DNA of 64,000 bases from Sphagnum compactum (Eukaryota; Bryophyta; Sphagnopsida; Sphagnales), in assembly GCA_965153455.1 (NCBI GenBank), contig OZ234494.1, forward strand, positions 7,998,001-8,062,000, given 5' to 3'. Every line of letters begins with the position of its first letter. Position 1 is the stretch's first letter. The notes beneath the pieces were generated by a model that was given only the letters and a program-made list of their open reading frames with translations, had not been told where the DNA came from and made no database searches. Of the stretch, positions 23,816 to 33,570 are shown one piece after another. Both the position numbers and the translations under genes were made by a program.

Positions 23816-24705
23816 AAGAGAAGAAGAGGACAAATGTCAGGCTTTTCGCAACAAAAAAACCAAAAAAAAAAAAAAAAAAGATGGAGGAGAAGGGAGCTTA
23901 CCTTCAAGCTCCCACTTTTGCCACCACCTTGAAGCTTTGTGCGCCTCCTAAGCTTTGTCCACATTCCTAAGCTCTGGACCTTGAACCCTAGTCAAAGCTC
24001 GGAGCTACTCAAGCTCTCCCTAGTTTGCAAGCTCTAACAATGGAGATGAGTGCAAAAGGAGGTGGGTGGGGAGAAGTCGGCAGGATGAGAGGGTAGGTGG
24101 ATTGATTGGAAGAAGGGCAGTAGGTAGGTTGGGGGTAGGCAAGAGCCTCCCCAAAAAAAACTTGGGGTCGAGAGTGAGGGAAAAAAAACTGATTAAAAAA
24201 ACTTTCCCCAGAAAGAAAAAAACTGAGCTAGGAAAAAAAATCTAGCTGGGAAAAAAAAGGCCCAGAAAAAAAAAAAAATACTGACAAAGTAAACTGACCC
24301 CTGGGGGACAGTTTCATCCCATCCATGAAATCCCAGAATGGGATTTTTTGGATGATGCACTGGTGGGTGCTGGGTCACTCAAGCCCTCAGGTGCTATTCT
24401 TGCACCACCAAAAACTTTTAACATGAAAACATTCTAGCTTCATCTCTTAGGAATAAATCACCAAAAAAATGCATGCAAATGTGACGAAATATAGAGATAA
24501 CTAAAGAAAAGCTTAACACAGTACACGACAAGAAACACCTTGTTCCTTGGGGAAAGCTATACAAAGAAAGAGTACCGTGCACAGGGTACAAATTGCGGAA
24601 ATCAGGAAATCCCATTTTTTGGGGGAAATCTGTTCTACCTATTATATTCTAAACATGAACCACTCATTCATGCTAAAACAAGATAGTGCAGATTTCTAGT
24701 AGCTT

Positions 24706-25087
24706 AGGCTCACTTCACACTAGGAGTCAGGGCCAATGTTCAACCCAAATCAAACATTCCTATTGGTGCAAAAGTTGAAATCAGCCCCAAGGGCTTTACT
24801 CTAGGAGTCAAGGCTGAACTAGGAAAAATCTTTTCAATCAGCCCAAAGTTACTAATAAATGCTGAACTTTATGGCCTTGTATTGGCCCCAAGGCTGGAAA
24901 AAGGATATTATTGAATTTGGGAGGCCAATTTGAAACCCTTGGGGCCAATGTTCGACCATTTATTAATATCTTGACTTACATCTATGTTCTAGCATTTATT
25001 AGTAATTTGGGGGCAAACAACAAGCCAAATATGTTCAAAGTTGGCCCCAAGTTTTTTGGGCCCTGACTCCTATTGTAAAGCGGGCCT
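24706..25087. mobile_element. 382-bp MITE with 29-bp TIRs and GCTT target duplication
   Basis: The left TIR (from AGGCTCACTTCACAC at 24706) and the right TIR (reverse complement AGGCCCGCTTTACAA, ending 25087) agree at 25 of 29 positions. Their shared inner core is TAGGAGTCAGGGCC. GCTT flanks the element directly on both sides (24702-24705 and 25088-25091). A third, direct copy of the core lies inside near 24806, and GGCCCCAAGG motifs recur internally. There is no coding capacity. A 4-bp duplication does not settle the superfamily. Confidence 0.75.
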
Positions 25088-25091
25088 GCTT

Positions 25092-26112
25092 TGCCTAAAG
25101 ACATGGCCCCAAAAAATGAACTTTTGACCATAGTTTTGCCATCTCCCCCCTAAACCCCTTCTCCACTTTTTTTCCCTTGAGGAAACTTCAGTGTATTTTG
25201 GGTTTAAAAGTAAAAGGAGAATATAGTACATATTGGTGTCAGCAAGTAGAAACAAAAAAAACCTTAAGAGTGAGTGAAAGCAAGATTTTTACAAAAAAAC
25301 ACAAACAGAAAAAAATTGTATGTCTTTGTTCAGATCTTGTGTAGGACCCATATTTTGAAACTTGCTTCAAGAAAGTAATCCAATTGTTCGCTTTAAGAAA
25401 GTAATTCAATTGTTCACTTTATCTTGCTTACACTCAAATGACATAAATAAATCCCAAAGTTCATCTCGCATGCATACTCGTGAAGTATGATGATTTGTAT
25501 TTTGAGACCAGTTTCAAAAATCTAACCCTAAATGGGATAGATATATTGCTTTGTGAACTGTTTTCCAATCACCTCAAGAAGTCTAGTAAGCTTGAGAATT
25601 CTCAAGCACCTGGGAGAAATTTGAAATTAGGGTTTAGACCCCTTTTTCCAGCTACTTTTTTTTTTTGCAGTCCTCCTAAGCTAGCTAGAAGAAATCAGTG
25701 CATATCTTAATATATGATTCAAAAGGGTGCACAATAATAGCAAACTCAAAGAATCTAAATGACAAGAAAAGAAAAGAAAGGATGCATATGATTAAGTAGA
25801 CTCTGAACCTCTGAATCAATCAGAGCAGAAATTTTGGTCACTAAATTTGTGATCAATTAATTAAGCAATTCTTACCTCTAAACTAAACAAAGCACACAAA
25901 GATTTTTGTGAAGAAATATATAATCTTGTCTCTGAACTAATTATAATTAGCAGAAAAGAAAAGCTTGCAGCACAACAACAGGTTCTAATGGGGACTCCAG
26001 GTCCTGTTGAGCGAGTTGTAATTCGGACTTGTTGAAACACTGTTGAGGGAGGGAGCTGTTATGTGGACTTTGAGTACTGTGGCGTAGTACTAGTTAAGTG
26101 GGCTAAGTCGAC
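25092..26112. other. 3' flank of peroxidase gene 1
   Basis: This is AT-rich non-coding DNA between the MITE and the peroxidase stop codon. It presumably includes the 3' UTR of the minus-strand gene. No repeat or gene is evident. The 76-codon frame at 25480 is not supported. Confidence 0.4.
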
Positions 26113-27724
26113 TCAGCTGACGAAGTCGAGGGAAGCGGGGTCGAGAGCTGGGTCCACATTATGTGAGTTTCGGACCCAGCACTGGTTGCGGATCTGGCCT
26201 TGAGTCCCGGTGAGAACACCAATCTTGCCCATCTTTCTGAAAGAGATGCCGAATTGCTGGAAGAACGCATCCTGGTTGGTAGCAAAGGTTTCCACCAGCT
26301 TTCTGGTGCGCTCGTCGTTGAACAGAGACTCGTCCGTGGTGAAGAGGCCCAGATTCGCTTCCAAGTTCTTGAAGTACTGGTTGTCGAATCGGGTCGGGGT
26401 TATCGGGTCGTTGAAAAACTGTGTATTGGTGTCGTAGTTGGGTAGCTTGAGGTAGCCATTGTCAGTGCAATTGGCCACTAGCTGCTTACTGTAATACTTG
26501 GGGTATTGAGGGTCGACTTGTGGGTAAAGTCGGTTGATTATGCTGCTGCAGTGAGCTTGTCCTATAGTGTGTGCGCCTGCACATTTCCGAAAAGCACGAG
26601 CTTATGTTAGGCTGCCCCTGCGGCTTGGGGCAATTCATCCTTTACTGGAGAAAGATTTAGAATTACTCCTGCAATATTATTGTCTTAATTAGGCGTTGTA
26701 ACCACAAAACATATCCAGTACTGAGGAGGCCGATCAGACCCAACTTGAAATCTTTAATGCAGGACTTCGATATAATTTTTAAGGCAACCATGAGGTGAGT
26801 GAGAGATGAATGACTCGCCTGAAAGTGCAACCAAATCGACTTCGTCTAGCCCAACAGTCTGGAGGTCTTCGAGCAAGCCTGAAACATTGAGGGTGAAAGC
26901 AGGCAGATATGTTTCGGCGCTTGGGGAATAGGAAGTAAGGCTATCCCTGCGTCCGAGCTCGATTTCATACAACGGTCCTCCAGCCTGTCACATACACGGA
27001 GGAGGAAGAAGAAGCCGTCTGGCGCGGTTAGTTGTTTTTATCTGTTGAAGGATCGGAATTACTGTGAAAGAAACAGCCGAAGCTAGTCTCGTGAAGCCCA
27101 TAGACTTTTAAGAATGCAAGCTGCTGCAGCGCAGCAATGACGTACCGCTTGGATGGAGTAGACAGCGACCAGAGCAACGACATCCGCGCAAGAAACCACA
27201 CCCGGACACTCTTTCTCCAGCTGCTCTTTAACCTCGTCGATGATGAAAAAGTTCCCCAGGCTGAAGTTGATGGACGCGTCCTTCTCCGCCTGGTTCACTT
27301 TGGTGGAGTTCAGAAGCACGGAAGCATCACACCCTTGCACAAAGCAGTCATGGAAAAACAAACGCAGCTGAGGTCCCGCACTAGTGGGATCCAGTTTAAA
27401 TTCTGCTGTTACAACTTTCTTCACAATCTCGGGCAACTGCGGACACGTCTTGTGGTAAAAACCAAATTCCAAAGGAGGCGCAAGGTATGCAGCAGCGACC
27501 GCATGGTTGTAACTGTTCTCAGCCAAATTTCGCGCAGATCTCGGCACAAATCTAAAGTGAGCTCCTTCAGCTACCATAGAGAAAGGAGACACAATCAACC
27601 CAAGAACAAAAACCAAAACAACAACCAAATCAAACGGAACCAATTTCCTCATTCTTGCACAACATTGATCACCACCACCACCACCAAGAAGACGAAGAAG
27701 AAGATTGCAGTGCTGCGACGTCAT
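26113..27724 (-). CDS. Class III secretory peroxidase, gene 1 (three exons, ~402 aa)
   Basis: The coding exons are 27724-27146, 26984-26819 and 26576-26113 (579 + 166 + 464 = 1209 nt, an intact frame ending TGA). Introns are 161 and 242 bp. Intron 1 is GT-AG. Intron 2 appears to use a GC donor (TTTCAG|GCGAGT) with AG, in phase 1. The domain shows FYHKTCPQL, the distal site QLRLFFHDCF with catalytic Arg and His, GCDASVLL (calcium and disulfide), CPGVVSCAD, GGPLYEIELGRRDS, proximal haem ligand AHTIGQAHC, NCTDN and NQCWVRNS. All eight structural cysteines appear present. It should oxidise phenolics with H2O2 in the apoplast. A hydrophobic segment lies near residues 31-50, preceded by about 25-30 residues if the first ATG is used; the second ATG (27652) would give a conventional signal peptide. 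A spacer of about 30 residues precedes the domain. The usual AARDS is AVYS here. It is paralogous to the gene at 43655-46172. Confidence 0.88.
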
Positions 27725-27771
27725 TGCAAGTTATGCCGGCGAAATGTGACTCTTCCTCCAACAGTGCACTC

Positions 27772-27996
27772 GGGCGAGACACAAATTCTGAACGTTATTA
27801 GTTATTCCTGGAACACACACACACACACACACACACTCGTCGACAAGAGACAAATTCTGCACGAAATTATTCCTGGAACGTTGCACTCGACGGGCGAGAC
27901 ACAAAATTCTGAAATGGAATTATTCCTGGAACACACTCCACTCCGTAAGACACGAATTCTGAACGTAATGATTCCTGGAACACACAGCACACCCTA
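27772..27996 (-). repeat. ~55-bp repeat, four units, in the peroxidase 1 leader/promoter
   Basis: Four units share GAGACACAAATTCTGAACG and TTATTCCTGGAACACAC. They begin near 27772, 27841, 27892 and 27946. The first unit is interrupted by an (AC)n microsatellite at 27813-27836. The array lies 50-270 bases upstream of the first ATG and could affect transcription or leader length. Confidence 0.75.
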
Positions 27997-28060
27997 GAAA
28001 ACTGTTGACCAGAGGACAAAAGCTCAAAAATTACACAATGGATCTGGAGCGTGTGCCCGC

Positions 28061-28070
28061 TATCTATATA
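28061..28070 (-). promoter_or_regulatory. Candidate TATA box for peroxidase gene 1
   Basis: On the minus strand the sequence reads TATATAGATA, about 340 bases upstream of the first ATG. This would place the repeat array in the 5' UTR. It is a plausible but unproven core promoter. Confidence 0.35.
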
Positions 28071-30284
28071 CTACTGTATACAACACTACAACGGTCACTC
28101 ACGTGGATGAGCGTGTGTCGAGCGTGTGCCCAGCACTTTCCTTGGAGGAACCGCCTTACGTGGTGACCTGCTATCTTTTACCTAAAGCCCTTTTTCTTTT
28201 CCAAATTCATTTATCCAAAAAAAAGACCTTCACTTTAACAGTCGGTTGGTGAAAAAGGAGTGATCTCTGTTAAGTCTGATAGCCACCTCAGAATTTTTAA
28301 ACAGTTTTTTTTTAAATTTTTAAAAAATCAAATTTGTGATATGGCTGAAGTGGGCTGTTCAATTTCAAATTTAGCTATTAAAATAATGAACGGGATTTCT
28401 TTTCTAAAGCGTCCTTCTACACTTTTGACTGCCTAATGGAACTTAACATATAATTTGAGAACTTTAAAAATATTTTCGAAATTTGGTGACTGAAATACCC
28501 AACAAAAAACCAAGTAGGTACTAATTTCTCACCATTCTGGAAAAAAAAAATTTAAATCTCTCTTTGGCGATCCAGATTCTTTTTTTTTTTTAATCTCAGA
28601 ATATATATATATATATATAGAATGATTTTAAAATAAAGAAGAAGTCAACTCTGTGGTCTAATTTTTTTTTATAAATTATTTAATGATTTTCTGGGGTTCT
28701 AGTTCTTGCTTTGGGTGTTGACTGAGGAAGGGGTAGAGTGTTGTCAGGAGTTTAGGACAACTTAGGGGAGGTTAGCCTGTAATAGGCACCTTCCATGCTT
28801 GCTTCCCCTTTACATTTTCTGTAATTTTTAAAGTTTTTATTTGATTTTCTTCTGGATGGCCCCATTTTTAACAGGAGTTTCCTTATTAAGAGTGCGGTGG
28901 GGATGGGTAGTGTGGGGGGGGGGTGTGGAGTGGGGGAGGGAGGTGGGTATGAAACAAAGGAGTTTGGCTTGTCATTGCCCTGGCTGACTATACAAGGTAA
29001 GAGGGAGAGGGAGAGGGGGGGGGAAAGGAGGGGGGGGTCCCACTCAAAAGTAGCGAGAAATTGGCTTTTGTAAAAGGCAATGAGCCCATCTCAATTCTGA
29101 CCTGGCGAATGACGTGAGATTTGCCAAGTAAGCATGACTGAGTAGTGCGCATGTTTTCGTCACCTTATTAGGACGGCTACTTGCCTTTCATCTTGGAGGA
29201 TTGTACGTGGACTCCCATATCTATGACACCTATGCACATTCTAACTATGGTGTAGCTCATATTTAACTCTGTGATGAGTCCAGGTTTACCCTTCCCTGGG
29301 AGAAGGTAGTTGTTTAGAAACCGGTAAAAAGAGGGTATGTGCCAAAATCATTGTATGGCATATATATATATATATATATATATATGCATTTTCGTATCAC
29401 TTTTGGCATTTTATTTCTGTTCATTATGTTTAATTATCATGAACAAATTCTTATCATATGCTCTTGGAACCTTTTTCGATTTTAGTACCATTTTTCATTA
29501 TAAGAACCTTTTTATTTCATATATTCATTTATTTAAGAGTATTGATTGGTTTCATTCTATTCTTGTTAGTTTTGTTGATAGCATGTTTTGAAATGTCACA
29601 TGTTTGTTCATGTTTACAATGCCAATTGCACAAAGGAAATCATCTTTCTCCCAGTCCAAATGTGACATAATTGTGTAAATATATTTATTTACCTTATATA
29701 TTTACACTCTTATATTTGCATGGTATGTCTAAGCTAAATTTGAATTATTTACCCCTTACCTTTACCCTGCAAACAAGATAAATGTTCATCACTTACCATT
29801 ACCCTTATGCGGATTTATCATTTTGCATGACCTATATACACTTACATTTTAGCGGTTTGGAATTGTTTTGAAGCCTATATACCTTTTTACCTGGCTGATT
29901 TATGTTTCAAAATTCCATGTTTATCCTTGCCCAACTGATGTTTTTTTTATATACCCTACCCAACACTGGAAATAACAGGGGCTGGGAGACACCCCTCACT
30001 ATTTTTTGTTCAACAAAGTGTGGGGGGTGAGTTGAGGGTCACCTACAGTGTAAGTTTTTTCATTTTTTTGAGGGCTTTGGGAAGAAGGAAGGGAAGGTGG
30101 AAACTGGAAACCTAGCCTGCCTTTTCAACCAATTTCTTGTCTCTACAATTGAACCCCTATTAAGTTGACTAAAAGGAACTGGAAGTCAAGCAAATGTCTT
30201 TGTTTTTCCAGTTAGAAACAAAGTCTTGCGCTGTTTGAAGGCCAGATCTGAGTGGGGAAGAGCTGATGTCACGAGGGCCTAGTT
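28071..30284. other. Intergenic region with homopolymer and microsatellite tracts
   Basis: No gene is supported. There are (TA)n tracts at about 28600-28618 and 29358-29384, long T or A runs, and a G-rich block (separate entry). The 84-codon frame at 29337 is low-complexity AT-rich sequence. Confidence 0.45.
28905..29036 (+). repeat. G-rich tract with G-quadruplex potential
   Basis: Runs of three to ten guanines (GTGTGGGGGGGGGGTGTGG, GAGAGGGGGGGGG, GGAGGGGGGG) recur within about 130 bases on the plus strand. At least four G3+ runs lie within short spacing, which meets the usual G-quadruplex pattern. Confidence 0.7.
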
Positions 30285-30400
30285 CACTAGTCCCTGTTCA
30301 CTAAACTAATGGATTCATTAATTTTTAACTAGTCCTTGTTTACTAAGATCAGTGAATTTTCTCAAAATCTAATGAAATCACTTGATGTATAAGGAGACTT
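30285..30400. repeat. Interspersed repeat copy 2 (related to 9000-9115)
   Basis: The TTCACTAGTCC / TTCACTAAAC motifs and AGTGAATTTTCTCAAAATC run in the same order as the block at 9000-9115, in the same orientation. Confidence 0.5.
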
Positions 30401-30519
30401 TTTATTATGGTAGATTTGAGTGTGGTAGATCTGATGAAAGCAAACATAGAAGATTAACTTGTGTGTGGTGTATCACAGAGATGAGGGGCCATTGTCTGTA
30501 GCTGTGACGGCTTCAATTG

Positions 30520-30929
30520 CTAAAAGAAATCCTTTAGTTGTATTCTTGTTCCATTTTGTTTGTAGAGAGATCATCAGTGAAGGGGGATGGTGCTCCAATA
30601 AAAGCAATCCTTTTGGTTGTGTCCCTTCTCCATTTGTAGAGAAATCATTTGTAAGGAAATCACATGCTTATCAATTGGATGCATACTAGTGAGCCCAATC
30701 TGTAGGCAGGCTCCCTTGTCTTTGGGTTGCCTTTTTTATTTAGGAAACCATCTCCACCCTTGTTGTGCACACTAGGGTGCTTCCTTTTATTTATTTCTGC
30801 ACTTGGTTGGAAATCATCTTCAACCTTGTTGTGCACACTAGGGTGCTTCCTTTTATTTATTTCTGCACTTGGTTGGAAATCATCTCCAACCTTGTGTAAT
30901 CTGAGATCCTTCCTTGTTGATTTCTGCAC
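30520..30929. repeat. 66-bp tandem repeat and a ~75-bp imperfect repeat
   Basis: The phrase GTGCACACTAGGGTGCTTCC occurs at 30765 and 30831 with exactly 66-bp spacing, and a third partial unit follows. On the minus strand the unit is 22 codons (DDFQPSAEINKRKHPSVHNK), so an 89-codon frame remains open through it. This is expected for any open 66-bp repeat and is weak evidence of coding. To the left, 30520-30660 holds a diverged duplication around 'AATCCTTT(A/T)G(T/G)TTGT' and 'TGTAGAGA(G/A)ATCAT'. Confidence 0.7.
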
Positions 30930-33289
30930 AGCCAGCAGGCTGCCTGGACAATTACTGATGAAAGCCTAGCTGACAAAATAAGACAAGTCTGCCTTCCCAA
31001 TGACTGTCTTCCAGCTACATACTAGCTTGTTAAAAAGTGTTTACAAGAAAATGAAACTACTATGAACAAACATGAGAGTCATAACTTACTCAGTCCAACT
31101 GGTGGGGAAGCAACAGAAGAAGCAGGCCAAAAGAAAGCTACAAGTTCAAGACAAGTCACTAAGAATTACAAGGAAAGAGCAATCTCAAAGGTTTGGTGAA
31201 CATTATGTGTCAGAGTTTAGGGCTTAGGATGTAGGGTATCATAGGGGGAAAAAAATTCTGCCAAAAACCTTGAGCTTGAGTTCATAACATGCTATAAACT
31301 AGCATCGAGTTGCTTCTGCTATGCAGAGTGAGAATGAGAATTTAGCAAGCAGGGGTTAGTACTACAAGTCTAGAAGGTTTCTGACAAGCTTGACAGAAAG
31401 CACAAAAATCCAGCTAGCTTCGAGGCTGAGAAACTCTGGCCCCTACAACAAAGACCCAAGTCAATTCTAGTAATAAACAGTTGTAGTGTTCAACGGTGAA
31501 GAATAGTGAGATTTACCATGTAAAAAACCCAATGGGATGAGGGCAATGGGATGAGGGCAACAAACCGACCCAAAGTTTCCAAAGATAGTAAGTTGTGGGT
31601 TCGTCTATAATTGCTGCAATTCGTGTTGCCAAGTGTACCATACTTCAAAAGAGAAGATCAACTTGGATGGTGATCATTGGCAAGCTCAACTTTTGAGATG
31701 ATAATTTGTTTTTTCTAACCCAAACAAGGAGTGTGAGAATTCATTCATTCACTGTTGCTTTAAGTGCAATAAAACATTAAATGTTTGGTTTGATAGTCAC
31801 TAAGCCACATCTCACTCCAATGCCATGGCACCCAATTCTAGCAATTGTTCCAAGTGCCCAAACTTCATTCTAAACATATTATTATCATGTTCTTATTCTC
31901 AAAACACTAAACCGCTCATATTGTTTTGTTGCTCCCCAGTCCCTGATGATTTTCGAGGGGCTATGTGTGTCCAGCGTTGTCCATTTTTCCAGGGAAACCA
32001 AACTATGGCTGTCCTTCAGCCATTGTAAGTACAGATTTGGAATAAACTTTAGCTTTCCATCACACATGTGTTCCCAGCTGTAGCTAGAGTCACCTTATAG
32101 ATCATCCTTTGTCTTGCAATAGCTTTATCTGTAAAGTCACCCTGTCTTCACCCTGTGTTTGGGCCTGCTTTCACCCCCTGTCCCCTCTTTCAATGATATC
32201 TACAAAGTAAGGAAATTTTATTAAATCTCAGTATGAAATGCTGAAACTCAGCATTTAGTGCACAAGGTTCGAGAGTAATTGTAATCATTGTACATGTAGG
32301 AGCAGTGAAAATATATGTAGCAGCAGTGGAGGCGCACAGGAAAAAGGAAAAGATAAGATGAAACTCAGTTTAGCACCAAAATTGGTGGAAAAACTAGTTT
32401 GGGTCCCAGTTTTTTCGTTTTGTAAAATTTTCATTCCCAGTTACACATTTGATACCCTATTATGCCGAAACTGGTCATTCTCGGCCCCTGATCGCAGGGC
32501 ATCAGAGTTAACTCCAAAAGGGTTGGCATAGAAGATGCAGAAGATATGATCTCATAGAAGATGACATCTGTCCCTGCCTTTCTGAAGGAAAATCATCTGT
32601 TCTTTAAGTTCTTATGATGAGGGACTAAAGCTCATAGTCCTATGCAAGAGTTTCCAACATTCCCAACAGAAATTAATTTAAGGCATTTCCATATAATTAC
32701 AACTGTTCAAGGGAAAAGCACGTTGTTGATGCAACTCAACATCTTGAAGGTTCTAGGCAGCTGGGTCCAACTGTACATAGAGTAAGGAAGGTAATGAAAA
32801 TATCTCCTTATGACCCCATTCCAAATGTTGCAAAAGTCAGCAATTTGTTAAGTTATTCAGTTGACATCATAGGGGCTTCATCTCACCAGAAAGTGAAAAT
32901 TTTGGTGTAAGCGATTGACGTCAAAGTTGCCAGCCATTTTATGGCCGCCATGAACTGCCACCAACCAATGCACCATTTGTGATGGATGGTCAACAAAGGT
33001 ATTGCATTGACAACATCGAGGCATTTTCTTCCTCCACCTACCTACGTACTCATGTGCGTGCGCCCAACTACATGTAATAACTAACTAAACCTACTCACAA
33101 TATGCAGAAAACATGCCAGTTTGTACCAAAGTGAACATATTGCAAAATATTTGTTGTCTTTGAATTAAGTTTAACCACTAACAATATGATGAGTACCTTG
33201 GATGCAAGTATTGCTATGCATGATTGCTAACATGTAAGTTAACTTTAACCCAAAGATGACAAGTATTTTGCAATATCTTTGTTGTGGCT
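30930..33289. other. Intergenic DNA
   Basis: No gene is supported. A 14-bp tandem duplication (AATGGGATGAGGGC) lies at about 31530-31560. The composition is less AT-rich than the following block. The 67-codon frame at 31825 has no recognisable domain. Confidence 0.4.
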
Positions 33290-33570
33290 TTCATATGTAG
33301 GTTTAGGGTTTATGGATTTAAGGTTAATGTTTTAGGCATTGTTTTCATGTGTTTGTAAACCATAGTTTGTAGTGCCGATGGGAGTGCAATACCTTCACTT
33401 TTATGCAAATTATAATCATTAATTACAATGGAGGTGTAATATCTTCATTTTTATGTAATCATAATCTTTAAGGAAAGTGAGATTGCAATATCTTCATTTT
33501 TTTTATAAACATTCAAACTTGAAGGCATTAAGATATACAACACTTTCATTTGGCAAGGGCTTACATTACA
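33290..33570. repeat. Possible third, decayed relative of the copy A/B element
   Basis: The phrases TGCAATACCTTCACTTTTATG, TAATATCTTCATTTTTATG and TGCAATATCTTCATTTTTT resemble the repeated (G/T)TGCAATACCCTCATC motif found near 13660-13780 in copy A and 22140-22260 in copy B. Similarity is limited to the motif, so the assignment is tentative. Confidence 0.3.

Larger units (their letters stand above)
19300..24398 (-). mobile_element. Spliced repeat element, copy B (-), inverted partner of copy A
   Basis: Read on the minus strand from 24398, this copy has the same outer end as copy A, then a T-rich leader and an AGCTT-rich exon ending AAG|GTAAGCTCCC (donor at 23901-23900). GA/CA hairpin minisatellites follow (23815-23105), then the GMGG coding block (22890-22300) and a strong 3' splice site (TTTTGGTTTCAG) leading into a zinc-finger exon (22062-21665). 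Lowest are tandem 94-nt exon cassettes (about 20870-19300). It retains more of the 3' half than copy A. A 437-bp insertion (19378-19814) splits the last cassette. Terminal repeats and target duplications could not be fixed, so the end near 19300 is approximate. The family is unknown; it could be an unusual DNA transposon or a copied host gene. Confidence 0.65.

Noticed and set aside
27137-27997. 286-codon plus-strand frame opposite peroxidase 1
   Set aside because: It is antisense to a well-supported peroxidase exon and its leader repeats. The composition (Arg/Gln/His/Thr-rich) is typical of a shadow frame.
30660-30929. Minus-strand 89-codon repeat protein
   Set aside because: The 66-bp repeat unit is a multiple of three, so a frame open in one unit stays open in all. 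There is no start context or homology to support a gene.
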